This document shows, piece after piece, positions 36,436 to 46,033 of a stretch of DNA of 64,000 nt (the stretch's first letter is position 1; each line of letters starts with the position of its first letter). This stretch comes from DASRWT01 sp963748485. Its GTDB lineage: Bacteria; Methylomirabilota; Methylomirabilia; Rokubacteriales; CSP1-6. A model generated the notes under the pieces. It made no database searches. It worked only from the letters and a program-made list of their open reading frames with translations, and was not told where the DNA came from. The stretch spans positions 372,001 to 436,000 of the forward strand of contig CAVVJF010000009.1 of the NCBI GenBank assembly GCA_963748485.1, given 5' to 3'. The position numbers and the translations under genes are program-made.

Positions 36436-36738
36436 CTAGTTGGTCTTCGGCTTCTCGGCGGGCTTGGTCTCGGCCGGCTTGACCTCGGTCTTCTCCGCGG
36501 GCTTGGCGGCCGGCTTCTCCGCGGCCTTCTCCTTGCCCTTCGCCTTCTCCTTGCCGTCGGCCTTCTTGTCGGCGGGCTTCGTCTCCGTCGCCGCCGGCTT
36601 GGCGTCGGCGGGCTTGGCCTCCGGCTTCGTCTCGGCCGGCTTGGTGGCCGGCGCGGGCGTCTGCGCCACGGCGGCCCCGATGGTCCACACCGAGAACGCC
36701 GCTGCCACGATGGTCGCCACGATGCGAGTCACCTTCAT
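36436..36738 (-). CDS. Lys/Ala/Pro-rich exported low-complexity protein
   Basis: A 100-residue protein. The ATG at 36738 follows GAGGAGGAGCGATCG, a strong ribosome-binding site. A signal peptide (IVATIVAAAFSVWTIGAAVA) is followed by about 75 residues built from KPAE-, KPAD- and KPAAK-like repeats. Such repeats are found in periplasm-spanning or nucleic-acid/cell-wall-binding tails. No folded domain is visible, and a function cannot be assigned. Confidence 0.65.
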   Translation of the reverse strand: MKVTRIVATIVAAAFSVWTIGAAVAQTPAPATKPAETKPEAKPADAKPAATETKPADKKADGKEKAKGKEKAAEKPAAKPAEKTEVKPAETKPAEKPKTN

Positions 36739-36909
36739 CGATCGCTCCTCCTCAGTAAGTGGTTCGTTCGACTGCGCCACGTTCGTCGCCGGCGCCAGTC
36801 GCCGCGTTCGATCCGTTCGCTGGTCCTAACTGCGATTACGTTGGAAGAGTTCACCGGGAACACGTGTGCCACCGCGCGTGCGGCGCAGATGCAGTGCAAG
36901 TGGAGATAT

Positions 36910-37000
36910 ACCAAGAATTCTTGGTGCCTGAGCCCGCGGAGAAAATCTGCGCGCGAAGGCCGAAACGGAGGAATTACATGCCGCCGGTGTAAGGCTTACA
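36910..37000 (+). promoter_or_regulatory. Two palindromes in the leader of the ferrochelatase gene
   Basis: The 285-base gap before hemH is less GC-rich than its surroundings. It holds a perfect 16-base palindrome at 36910-36925 (ACCAAGAATTCTTGGT) and a 13-base one at 36988-37000 (TGTAAG-G-CTTACA), the latter 24 bases before the hemH ATG. A GGAGG followed by a four-codon reading frame (ATG to TAA, 36978-36992) lies between them. These could be operators for a heme- or iron-responsive regulator, or a leader minicistron. No known regulator box was recognised. Confidence 0.4.
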
Positions 37001-37023
37001 TCGTCGTGCTATCACTGAGCCGC

Positions 37024-38031
37024 ATGGACCACGTGCCCCACGACGCGCTCGTCGTCGTATCGTTCGGCGGCCCGGAGGCGCCCGCCGACGTGATGCCATT
37101 TCTTCAGAACGTCACGCGCGGGCGCGCGGTTCCGCCCGAGCGCCTCCTCGAGGTCGCCGAGCACTACCACCACTTCGGCGGCGTGAGCCCCATCAACGCG
37201 CAGAACCGCGCGCTCGTCGAGGCGCTCCGGCGCGAGCTGGCGGCGCGCGGCCCCGCGCTGCCGGTCTACTGGGGCAACCGCAACTGGCATCCGTTCCTCG
37301 CCGACACGCTCCGGCGCATGGCGGCGGACGGCGCGCGCCGCGCGCTGGCCTTCGTCACCTCCGCGTTCGCCTCCTACTCCTCGTGCCGCCAGTATCTGGA
37401 GGACATCGCGCGGGCGCGCGCGGCGGTGGGCGCGACGGCGCCCATCGTGGACAAGCTGCGGCTCTTCTGGAATCACCCGGGCTTCATCGAGTCCATGGCG
37501 GAGCGTGTCGAGGCGGCGCTGCATTCCCTGCCCGCCGCGTCACGCGCGCGGGCGCGCCTGGCCTTCACGGCCCACAGCATCCCCGGGGCCATGGCGGAGA
37601 CCAGCGCCTACCGCGACCAGCTCCAGGCGGCCTGCGCGCTCGTGGCCGAGCGGCTAGCCGCGCCGCGCCCGTGGCGCCTGGTCTATCAGAGTCGCAGCGG
37701 GCCGCCCGCCGTCCCCTGGCTTGGCCCCGACATCGGCGAGCACCTGGAGGCTCTCCGGGCGGAGGGGGCAGAGGCGGTCGTGGTCGCCCCCATCGGTTTC
37801 GTCTCCGATCATCTCGAGGTGCGCTGGGACCTCGACGTGGAAGCCGGCGCGCGCGCCAAGGCGCTGGGCATGGCCTTCGCGCGCGCTCAGACCGTAGGCG
37901 AGCACCCGCGTTTCATCGGCATGATCCGCGAGCTGATCCTCGAGCGCACCGCGGACGCCCCCCGGCTAGCCCTGGGCGCGGAAGGCGCCGCGCCGGACGA
38001 CTGCGCGCCCGACTGCTGCGCCGCTCGTTAG
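37024..38031 (+). CDS. hemH: Ferrochelatase (coproporphyrin/protoporphyrin type)
   Basis: A 335-residue enzyme that inserts Fe2+ into a porphyrin. The N-terminal ALVVVSFGGPEAPADVMPFL, the catalytic His in LAFTAHSIPGAMAE and the PIGFVSDHLEVRWDLD signature with its Glu are all present. The C-terminus ends in DDCAPDCCAAR, three closely spaced Cys that may bind a [2Fe-2S] cluster, as in actinobacterial and some other ferrochelatases. The sequence style is closer to the CpfC/actinobacterial group than to E. coli HemH. With the Cld-family gene nearby, the coproporphyrin-dependent heme route is plausible. Confidence 0.93.
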   Translation: MDHVPHDALVVVSFGGPEAPADVMPFLQNVTRGRAVPPERLLEVAEHYHHFGGVSPINAQNRALVEALRRELAARGPALPVYWGNRNWHPFLADTLRRMAADGARRALAFVTSAFASYSSCRQYLEDIARARAAVGATAPIVDKLRLFWNHPGFIESMAERVEAALHSLPAASRARARLAFTAHSIPGAMAETSAYRDQLQAACALVAERLAAPRPWRLVYQSRSGPPAVPWLGPDIGEHLEALRAEGAEAVVVAPIGFVSDHLEVRWDLDVEAGARAKALGMAFARAQTVGEHPRFIGMIRELILERTADAPRLALGAEGAAPDDCAPDCCAAR

Positions 38032-38040
38032 GGCGCCCGG

Positions 38041-38622
38041 CTACCCGCGGGGCTTGACCCAGGTCTCCGACCACGCGAGACAGGCACTGGAGCTCTGCCG
38101 GTCGCCGCGCATCTCCGCCCACACGCTACCCGGCGCGACCCGGCCGTTCATCTCGATCTGCGCGCCGCGCGCCGGAAAGAAGGTGCTGAAGACGCCGATG
38201 GGCCGATCGCCGAAGCCGGGCGGCGCGTGGAGCACGAAGGGGGCGATGCAGTCGTACCAGGACAGCGTGATGCGCGCGTCCGACGCCAGCACCGCCTCGG
38301 TCGCGCTCGAGCGAGGCTCGCCCGACCGCTCGAAGCCAGCGGGCAGCACGGGCAGGCTGGTGTCGGCAAAGGCGGGGAAGAGCAGCTTCTCGATGTTGGT
38401 CTGCAGCCATCGGGCCACCGCGATGTTGTCGCTGTAGATCCTCACGCGGTTGTCGGTGAGCGAGCTCTGCATGAAGAGCACGTGCCCGGCGCCGGCGCCG
38501 CACCAGAGCACGCGCCAGTGGCTCACCCGATCGGTCATGGTCTTGCCCCCGTCGGGGCTCAGGCGGATGAAGGAGTTCTCGCCGGTCATGAGGGGCTCGT
38601 TGGGATCGACGGGGGGCGGCAT
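38041..38622 (-). CDS. Hypothetical protein
   Basis: A 193-residue protein with no signal peptide. It contains RVLWCGAGAGHVLFMQSSLT, VRIYSDNIAVARWLQTNIE and a conserved-looking ITLSWYDCIAPFVLHAPPG. It looks like a soluble, folded, beta-rich protein of about 21 kDa. No family recognised. It lies ten bases from the convergent hemH gene and is divergent from mtgA. Confidence 0.6.
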   Translation of the reverse strand: MPPPVDPNEPLMTGENSFIRLSPDGGKTMTDRVSHWRVLWCGAGAGHVLFMQSSLTDNRVRIYSDNIAVARWLQTNIEKLLFPAFADTSLPVLPAGFERSGEPRSSATEAVLASDARITLSWYDCIAPFVLHAPPGFGDRPIGVFSTFFPARGAQIEMNGRVAPGSVWAEMRGDRQSSSACLAWSETWVKPRG

Positions 38623-38676
38623 GGGATCTCCTTTCGAAATTGGGCGCGGGCTCGGTTCCGGGAGAACATAGTAGAA

Positions 38677-39405
38677 ATGCCGGCCCGGAGCAAGTCACGC
38701 GCGCGCTGGGGGCGACGCCTGCTCTGGGCGCTCGTCCTCGCGCTGGCCGCGTGGGCGGGCTGGGAAGCCGTCACCTGGCCCGACGTGAGCCGTCTCGCAC
38801 GCGATCGCCCTGCCACCACCGCCTTCGTCGAGGACTATCGCGCGCGGCAGCGCGCCCAAGGCAAGCCCGACCGCGCGGTCTGGGCGTGGACGCCCTATGC
38901 CGCGATCTCCGCGGATCTCAAGCGCGCGGTGCTGGTGGCCGAGGACATCAACTTCTTCGCGCACCGGGGCTTCGACTTCGGGGAGGTGCAGAACGCCCTC
39001 ACCGACGCCGTGCGGGATCTCCAGACGCCGCGCGGCGCCTCCACCATCACCCAGCAGCTCGCCAAGAACTTGTGGCTCTCGCCGTCCCGAAATCCGTGGC
39101 GGAAGGTCAAGGAAGCGATCCTGACGTGGCAGCTCGAGCGCGCGCTGACGAAGCGCCGCATCCTCGAGCTCTACCTGAACGTCGCCGAGTTCGGGCCGGG
39201 CGTCTACGGCGCGGGCGCGGCGAGCCAACGCTACTTCCACCGTCCCGCCGCCGACCTGGGCCCCGCGGAGGCGGCCGCGCTCGCCGCGGGCCTGCCCATG
39301 CCGTCCGTCTGGCACCCCGGCGTCGACCGTCCGGGCTATCGGCGGCGCATCGCCGCGATCCTGCGCCAGATGGACCGGGCCGCCTTCCTCGCCCGGCAGA
39401 TCTGA
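38677..39405 (+). CDS. mtgA: Monofunctional biosynthetic peptidoglycan transglycosylase
   Basis: A 242-residue GT51 enzyme. One N-terminal membrane helix (LLWALVLALAAWAGWEAV) is followed by the transglycosylase domain with EDINFFAHRGFD (first catalytic Glu), GASTITQQLAKNLWL, KEAILTWQLERALTKRRILE and YLNVAEFGPGVYG (second Glu). There is no transpeptidase domain, hence MtgA and not a class A PBP. It polymerises lipid II. GGGAG precedes the ATG. Confidence 0.95.
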   Translation: MPARSKSRARWGRRLLWALVLALAAWAGWEAVTWPDVSRLARDRPATTAFVEDYRARQRAQGKPDRAVWAWTPYAAISADLKRAVLVAEDINFFAHRGFDFGEVQNALTDAVRDLQTPRGASTITQQLAKNLWLSPSRNPWRKVKEAILTWQLERALTKRRILELYLNVAEFGPGVYGAGAASQRYFHRPAADLGPAEAAALAAGLPMPSVWHPGVDRPGYRRRIAAILRQMDRAAFLARQI

Positions 39406-39430
39406 GGTGGGACGCGGTATCATACGCGCC

Positions 39431-40630
39431 ATGACCTCTTTCCCCCTCGCCCTCGACGGTATCCGTGTCATCGATCTGTCCCGCGTCATCGCTGGCCCCT
39501 GGTGCGGGGCCCTTCTCGCGGACTTCGGCGCCGACGTCATCAAGGTCGAGGACACGGGCGCGGGCGACGAATCGCGCACCTGGCCGCCCTACAAGGATGG
39601 CGAGGCCGCCGCCTATCTCCTCTTCAACCGCAACAAGCGCGCGATGACGCTCGATCTCAAGACGCCCGAGGGCGTTGAAGTGGTGAAGGCGCTCGTGCGC
39701 GCCGCCGATGTCGTCATCGAGAACTTCCGCACCGGCACCATGGAGGGGTTCGGCCTCGGGTACGACGCCCTCGCCGCCGAGAACCCCCGCCTCATCTACT
39801 GCTCGGTCTCCGCCTTCGGACGGACCGGCCCGCGCAAGGACAGCCCGGGTTACGAGGCGCTGATGCAGGCCTTCAGCGGCATCATGTCCATCACCGGCGA
39901 GCCGGGCGGGCAGCCGGTGCGCGCGGGAGTATCCTTCCTCGATCTCTCCACCGGCATCCTCTGCGCGCTCGGCGTGTCCGCCGCGCTGCTGCAGCGGCAG
40001 CACACCGGACTGGGGCAGCGTGTGGACGGTTCGCTGCTCGAGACGGCGGTGAGCCTGCTCGCCTTTCACGCGGAGGGCTATCTCCTCACCGGGGCGCTGC
40101 CGCGCGCGCTCGGCTCGGGCCATCCCTCGCTGTCGCCGTACCGGAACTTCAAGTGCCGCGACGGCCAGTGGATCTTCATCGCCGCCGCCAACGACCGCTT
40201 TTGGGGCAAGCTCGCCCGCGCCATCGGGCTCGACGCCATGGCGGCCGATCCGCGCTTCGCAAAGAATCAGGAGCGGGTGAAGAATCGCGCCGAGCTGGAG
40301 GGCATTCTCGAGGAGACCATCGGCCAGCTCGATCGCGAGCCCCTCCTGAAGCGCCTCGAGGAAGCCGACGTGCCCGCGACGCCCGTCAACACCGTTGACC
40401 AGGTCATGAACGACCCGCAGACCGCCGAGCGCGGCATCGTGCAACGCGTGCGGCACGCCAAGCTGGGTGAGATTCCCGTGGTGGGGACCCCGCTCAAGTT
40501 CTCGCGCATGAGCCCGGGCGTGCGGCGGGCGGCGCCCCTCCGCGGCGAGCACACCGACGAGATCCTCGCCCAGGCGGGCTACAGCGCGGAGCGGATCAAG
40601 ACATTGCGGGACAAGAACGTGGTCATCTAG
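39431..40630 (+). CDS. CaiB/BaiF-family CoA-transferase
   Basis: A 399-residue class III CoA-transferase. It opens with LDGIRVIDLSRVIAGPWCG, then LLADFGADVIKVED (catalytic Asp region of the family), TLDLKTPEGVEVVKALV and DVVIENFRTGTMEGFGLGYD. It moves CoA between carboxylic acids, commonly in formyl-, succinyl- or carnitine-type reactions. The ATG at 39431 is supported by family alignment. It is followed at 31 bases by msrA. Confidence 0.95.
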   Translation: MTSFPLALDGIRVIDLSRVIAGPWCGALLADFGADVIKVEDTGAGDESRTWPPYKDGEAAAYLLFNRNKRAMTLDLKTPEGVEVVKALVRAADVVIENFRTGTMEGFGLGYDALAAENPRLIYCSVSAFGRTGPRKDSPGYEALMQAFSGIMSITGEPGGQPVRAGVSFLDLSTGILCALGVSAALLQRQHTGLGQRVDGSLLETAVSLLAFHAEGYLLTGALPRALGSGHPSLSPYRNFKCRDGQWIFIAAANDRFWGKLARAIGLDAMAADPRFAKNQERVKNRAELEGILEETIGQLDREPLLKRLEEADVPATPVNTVDQVMNDPQTAERGIVQRVRHAKLGEIPVVGTPLKFSRMSPGVRRAAPLRGEHTDEILAQAGYSAERIKTLRDKNVVI

Positions 40631-40661
40631 CGGCGGGCGCACCCGCCGAGGAGGACGGCTC

Positions 40662-41315
<654 letters not shown>

Positions 41316-41340
41316 AGGCAGCGACAGGAGGAGCGTGGTC

Positions 41341-42225
41341 ATGACGTCTCGGCTCGCGAAGATCGCACGGCTTGCCGCATTCGGTGTGGTGGTGATGATC
41401 GCGGGGGGCGGGCTTCCCGCCGCGGGGCAGGAACTGGAGGGGACGCTGAAAAAGATCAAGGCGTCGGCCACCCTCACGATCGGCTATCGCGAGTCCTCGC
41501 CGCCGTTCTCGTTTCTGGGCGCGGACAAGCGCCCGATCGGCTTCTCGATCGACCTCTGCCGGCAGGTGGCCAGGGATATACAGCAGCGGCTGGGCCTCGC
41601 TGATCTCAAGCTGAGCTGGGTTGCGGTCACCCCCGAGAGCCGGATCGCCGCGATCACGCAGGGCACGGTGGACATCGAGTGCGGATCGACCACCGTGACC
41701 CTCGCGCGCCATGAGCAGGTGGACTTCAGCCTGATGACGTTCCTGGACGGGGGAAGCCTGCTCACCCTGTCCACCTCGAATCTGCGCGGTCTGGGCGACC
41801 TGGCCGGCAAGCGCATCGCCGTCGCGCGGGGCACCACCACGGAAAAGGCCCTGGCCGAGTATCTCAAGGGTGAGTTCATCACCGTCCAGACCGTCCTCGT
41901 CAAGGACCAAGCGGAAGGAGTCGCGGCGCTCGAGGCCGGCAGGGTCGACGCCTACGCCTCGGATCGCAGCATCCTCATCGGTCTGGCGCTGACGTCAAAG
42001 GACCCAAAGGGCTACGCGCTCGCGAACGTGGGGTTCTCGTACGAGCCGTACGCCCTCATGGTCCCGCGCAACGACGCGGCGTTCCGGCTGGCGGTGAACC
42101 GGACGCTCGCCCGGCTCTATCGCTCCGGCGAGATCGCGAGCATCTTCGACGGCTGGTTCGGGGGATTCGGCAAGCCGAGCGGGGCGCTGCAGGCCCTCTA
42201 CCGCATCAATGCCCTGCCCGAGTAG
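41341..42225 (+). CDS. Amino-acid ABC transporter substrate-binding protein (family 3)
   Basis: A 294-residue periplasmic protein with a signal peptide ending near GGLPAAGQ. Features of family 3 are LTIGYRESSPPFSFLGADK, PIGFSIDLCRQVARDI and VTPESRIAAITQGTVDIECG, with KRIAVARGTTTEKALAEYL beginning lobe 2. It probably binds glutamate, aspartate or a similar polar amino acid. No permease or ATPase gene lies nearby. It is the last gene before the indel-rich part of the window. Confidence 0.9.
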   Translation: MTSRLAKIARLAAFGVVVMIAGGGLPAAGQELEGTLKKIKASATLTIGYRESSPPFSFLGADKRPIGFSIDLCRQVARDIQQRLGLADLKLSWVAVTPESRIAAITQGTVDIECGSTTVTLARHEQVDFSLMTFLDGGSLLTLSTSNLRGLGDLAGKRIAVARGTTTEKALAEYLKGEFITVQTVLVKDQAEGVAALEAGRVDAYASDRSILIGLALTSKDPKGYALANVGFSYEPYALMVPRNDAAFRLAVNRTLARLYRSGEIASIFDGWFGGFGKPSGALQALYRINALPE

Positions 42226-42243
42226 CGGAGGGCGGCCGGCCGG

Positions 42244-42662
42244 CTAACGCGTGACGGGGGTAGGGGGCGGCGCTTCGGCCTCGATCATCGAGGCGATCTT
42301 GAAGCCATCGCGCCACTCGTAGGCGGCGCGTACGCGCGCACCCGCGGGAAGATCCCTGAGCTGCGCGGGTTTGTCGTCCATGCGGATCTCCGTCGTCGCC
42401 GTCACCACCAGCGTGGCGCCGAAGATTCCGAGAAGATCCGAGGCGAGCTCGACCTTGGAATCGGCCACGTCGACCCGCCGTAGGGTGGCGTCGTCGATGT
42501 TGATCCGCATGGGGTCGTGCTTGGCCTGGGCGGCCACGCTCCAGCCCAGCAGATGGCGCGTGACGCGGTAGCCCCCGTAGCCCAGTCCCGCCACGAACAC
42601 ACCGACCACGGCGAGGGCGATCAGCGAGCCCCCAGGCGCGATGCAGGGTCTTCCCGGTTCAC
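42244..42662 (-). CDS. Hypothetical membrane-anchored protein (one frameshift in this sequence)
   Basis: The frame begins at a GTG (42662) that overlaps the stop of the upstream gene and reads MNREDPASRLG before stopping. Moving one base within the five-C run at 42629-42633 continues into SLIALAVVGVFVAGLGYGGY, a transmembrane helix, then a soluble domain (RINIDDATLRRVDVADSKVE and MDDKPAQLRDLPAGARVRA). The break is most likely a sequencing or assembly error. No family is recognised; the soluble part loosely resembles DUF5666-like beta domains. Confidence 0.55.
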
Positions 42663-43078
42663 GCGGCGAGTCGAAGCGGCGCCGGATCCACCCAGAGCCG
42701 ATCCTCGAACGCGATCGGATGGGGGTGCGCGGCGAGGAACGCGAAGAGCGGCTCGAACGGCGGCGTCCCGGGCCTCGGGAGAGGCCACCGCGCCCGCGAA
42801 TCTCCAGGGTGAGCGGTCGGCCGGGGAGTATCGGCGCCCGCGCCAGCGCCGTCACCGGCGTCCAGGCGAGCTCCGCCTCGTTCATGAGCGCATCCGACAC
42901 CCGACCCTGCAGCGCCATGGCCTCCTCGGCCCGACGGCGCCGCCGGTCCACTAGCCAGCCGAATACCAAGATGGCCAGGATGATGACGATGCCGATACGG
43001 ATCAGCGCGCCCGTCTCGGGCGTCTCCCACGCCTGGCGTGTTCTCGACGTCGGACAGGGATCGGAATATCGAAGTCAT
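42659..43078 (-). CDS. Hypothetical membrane protein with BON-like region (two frameshifts)
   Basis: Three frames must be joined. It starts MTSIFRSLSDVENTPGVG, then near 43020 moves to a frame with a transmembrane helix (IRIGIVIILAILVFGWLV) and RVSDALMNEAELAWTPVT, and near 42800 moves back to PFEPLFAFLAAHPHPIAFED and a stop at 42659. The two shifts compensate each other. Whether this is one gene is inferred from continuity of sense. The C-terminal region faintly resembles BON-like domains. Confidence 0.45.
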   Translation of the reverse strand: MTSIFRSLSDVENTPGVGDARDGRADPYRHRHHPGHLGIRLASGPAAPSGRGGHGAAGSGVGCAHERGGARLDAGDGAGAGADTPRPTAHPGDSRARWPLPRPGTPPFEPLFAFLAAHPHPIAFEDRLWVDPAPLRLAA

Positions 43079-43280
43079 CACGCACCCAGAGGAACGCATC
43101 GCCCGTGCCAGGCGGCGCGTGAGACGCTTAAGATCGTGCGCGGACTCCCAACTCCGCGATAGAGCGACGAAGGCGAGGCGACAGCGACCCGCAATCGACG
43201 GCCGAAGAAAGACTCTGGGCTAAGCGGGCCGCCTGTGGAAAGACGTACCTTGCGGGTGTATGGATTACTCGACCGAGCGC

Positions 43281-44094
43281 TCAGTTGCCCATGACGAGAC
43301 CACCGTCGATGTTGATCGCCTGCCCCGTCATGTAGTCGGAGTCCGGGCCCGCTAGGAACGCGACGAGACCCGCCACGTCGTCGGCGCTCTCCGCCCGGCC
43401 GAGGGGAATGCCGGCCGTGCGTCGCTTCCAGGGCTCTCCCGACACCAACCCCTCCAGGGCCGCCCACTCGCGATCGATCTGCTCCCACATGGCGGTGTCC
43501 ACCGCTCCCGGGCAGACACAGTTCGAGGTGATGCGCTTGCCGGCCAGCGCCTGGGCGGCTGTCCGCGTGATGCTGACCACGCCCGCCTTGGACGCCGCGT
43601 ACGGTCCCACTAGGGGGTTGGCTCCGCGGTAGGCAGCGATGGAAGCCGTCTGGATGAGCTTGCCGCGCAGCTCGGAGCCCTCCATGGGCGCCTGATCGGC
43701 CATGCGCCGCGCCGCCGCTTGCAGGACGAAGAACACCGCCCGCAGATTGACGTCGAGCACGCGATCCCACTCGGCCGGCGTGACGTCGAGCAAGGGCTGC
43801 ACCCGGATCACGCCGGCATTGTTGAAGAGCACGTCGAGCCGGCCCCAGCGCCGGTACGCTTCGTCCACCATCGCCTGCGATGTCCGCCTCGCGCGTGACG
43901 TCGGCGCGAATCGCCACCTGGCCCAGCTCCGCGGCCAGCGCTTCGACGCGCGGGCCGTCGAGATCGGCGAGCACGAGGCGCGCGCCGTCGGCGGCGAGGC
44001 GGCGCGCGGTCGCGGCGCCGATGCCGCCGGCGGCGCCGGTGATGAGGCAGTGCGGCCGTGCAGGGTCAGCCGAGTCGCGTGACGGGGTAGGCAT
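43281..44094 (-). CDS. Short-chain dehydrogenase/reductase (one frameshift)
   Basis: About 270 residues after joining two frames at about 43870. The first frame gives CLITGAAGGIGAATARRLAA, the TGxxxGxG NAD(P) site. The second gives LDVLFNNAGVIRVQPLLD (NNAG), the catalytic Tyr-Lys as GPYAASKAGVVSIT, and the end DYMTGQAINIDGGLVMGN. It is a classical SDR oxidising or reducing a hydroxy or keto group. A single extra base in this sequence breaks it; the protein is probably intact in the organism. Confidence 0.85.
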
Positions 44095-44180
44095 GCCGAT
44101 AGTCTAGATGCTATGCTCGCGTACGGATAGTGCCCGGTCATGGCGACCGGAGCGAGCCTCGAGAGAGCATGGGAGGGGCG

Positions 44181-45248
44181 ATGTCGAGCCAGTTCCTGTA
44201 CAAGCTGCCCGTCGAGCAAACCCAGTGGAAGTTCGAGGGACAGACCACCACCGCCTTCACGTGGGAATACGAGGACGGCGGCGCCGACCTCCTCAAGCTC
44301 TACGCCAAGGGCAAGAAGCAGCAGTGGGACGCCGCCGAGCGGCTCGACTGGTCGCTCCCGGTGGACCCCGACAACCCCATGGGTCTCGACGACCGCACTA
44401 TCGCCATCTACGGCACGTCCCTCTGGAACGGGCTGTCCGACAAGGACAAGGCCCATGTCCGGCGCAACCTCCAGGCGCACACCTTGTCCCAGTTCATGCA
44501 CGGCGAGCAGGGCGCGCTGATCGCGACGTCCAAGATCGTCCAGACCGTGCCCGGCGTGCCCGCGAAGTTCTACGCCGCCACCCAGGTGATGGACGAGGCC
44601 CGGCACGTCGAGGCCTACGCCCGCCTCCTGCACGAGAAGGTGAAGCTCGCCTACCCCATCACCAAGACCCTCGCGCTCCTGCTCGAAAGCACCATCTCCG
44701 ATCGCCGCTGGGACATGACCTATCTCGGCATGCAGGTGCTCATCGAGGGGCTGGCCCTGGCCGCCTTCCAGCGGATCCGGGACAACTCCACGAACACGCT
44801 GGCCGCCGGCGTGAACGCCTATGTCATGCAGGACGAGGCGCGGCACGTGGCCTTCGGACGGCTGGCCCTGCGCGACTACTACCCGCAGCTGAGCGACGCC
44901 GAGCGGGACGAGCGCGAGGAGTTCGTCGTCGAGGCCTGCTACCACATGCGCGACCGGTTCAACCAGGGCGAGGTGTGGCAGAACCTCGGGCTGCCCGTCC
45001 AGGAGTGCGTGGAAGCCGTGGAGAAGTCCGAGTACATGAAGATGTTCCGCACGCGGCTCTTCTCCCGGATCGTTCCCACCGTGAAGGACATCGGCCTCTG
45101 GGGCCCGCGCGTACAGAAGGCGTACGAGCAGATGGGCGTCATGGAGTTCGCGCAGGTGGACGCCCAGGCGATGCTCGACAACGACGGCCGCGTGGCCGAG
45201 GAGTTCGACGCGAAGATGTTCGTCGAGAAGGCGCTCGACGGCCGCTAG
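44181..45248 (+). CDS. Ferritin-like diiron protein (AurF/RNR-R2-like)
   Basis: A 355-residue four-helix diiron protein. The six ligands are visible: E109 (MHGEQGALIA), E139 and H142 (MDEARHVEAY), E189 (LIEGLALAAF), E219 and H222 (QDEARHVAFG). The two DEARH motifs sit in matching halves, as in ferritin-like N-oxygenases and R2-like ligand-binding oxidases. It could be a diiron oxygenase or oxidase. The start is uncertain: ATG at 44181 (GGGAGGGG upstream) or ATG at 44169. This gene is free of indels although its neighbours are not. Confidence 0.85.
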   Translation: MSSQFLYKLPVEQTQWKFEGQTTTAFTWEYEDGGADLLKLYAKGKKQQWDAAERLDWSLPVDPDNPMGLDDRTIAIYGTSLWNGLSDKDKAHVRRNLQAHTLSQFMHGEQGALIATSKIVQTVPGVPAKFYAATQVMDEARHVEAYARLLHEKVKLAYPITKTLALLLESTISDRRWDMTYLGMQVLIEGLALAAFQRIRDNSTNTLAAGVNAYVMQDEARHVAFGRLALRDYYPQLSDAERDEREEFVVEACYHMRDRFNQGEVWQNLGLPVQECVEAVEKSEYMKMFRTRLFSRIVPTVKDIGLWGPRVQKAYEQMGVMEFAQVDAQAMLDNDGRVAEEFDAKMFVEKALDGR

Positions 45249-45255
45249 CGCCTCG

Positions 45256-46033
45256 GTGGGGCGCGAGGCTCTCTCCGGCGCCCACATCGGGAAGAGCTTC
45301 GGCGGGCTCCGCGTCCTGCACGGCGTGGGCTTCCGCGTGGAAGAAGGCGAGATCGTCGCCCTCATCGGCCCCAACGGCGCGGGCAAGACCACGCTGTTCA
45401 ACCTGATCAGCGGCCTCGCCGGCCGTCGGCGCGGCTCGATCCGCCTGGGCGGGCACGAGATCAGTCGCGCTGCCCGCCTACCGCATCAGCCGGCTCGGCC
45501 TCGGCCGCACCTTCCAGACCCGCGGCCTTTCCTCGACCTCACCGCGGTGGAGAACGTCCGCGCGGCGGCCGCGCTCTGCAGCGCGCGGCGGCGGAGGCTC
45601 CGGCCGAGCTGCTCGACGCTCGGTCGAGCTGGCCGAGCAGCGCGGCGGTGCCCGCGCGCCGCCTCACCCGGCGGCCGCCGCAAGCTGCTCGAGCTGGCCA
45701 TGGCCCTGGCGCTGCGGCCCGCGCATCATCCTGCTCGACGAGCTGCTCGCCGGGCTCGACGCCGACCGAGGTCGGGCGGGCGACCGCTCATGCTGCGGCG
45801 CCTCCGCGACGAGCGCGGCATCGGCTTCTTCTGGGTCGAGCACGTCATGCAGGCCGTGATGGCAGACGGCCGAGCGCGTGCATCGTGCTCCACCACGGCG
45901 AGGTCATCTGCGAGGGCCCGCCCGCGGCGGTGTCGCGCGAGACCCGCGCGTCCTGGAGGCGTACCTCGGCGAGGCCACGCCATCGGCCGATCCGACCGGC
46001 ATCCGGACTCCAAGGCAAGGAGGCCGATCATGA
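45256..46033 (+). CDS. ABC transporter ATP-binding protein, Liv type (many frameshifts)
   Basis: The first 70 residues are clean: ALSGAHIGKSFGGLRVLHG and Walker A LIGPNGAGKTTLFNLISG. After about 45466 the sense moves between frames: GLGRTFQTR, then PFLDLTAVENVRAAAA, KLLELAMALAL, IILLDELLAGLDA (Walker B), WVEHVMQAVM and VLEAYLGEATPSADPTG to the stop at 46033. Order and motifs match LivG. At least six single-base indels are needed to read it whole. Its stop overlaps the ATG of the binding-protein gene (ATGA), so the operon structure is retained. Confidence 0.8.

Noticed and set aside
36759..36992. A 77-codon frame ending just before hemH
   Set aside because: No family or good ribosome-binding site for its start; it overlaps two palindromes and looks like leader DNA.
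36367..37023. A long in-frame N-terminal extension of hemH
   Set aside because: The extension is Leu/Arg/Gly-rich opposite the KPAE gene; family similarity begins at the ATG at 37024.
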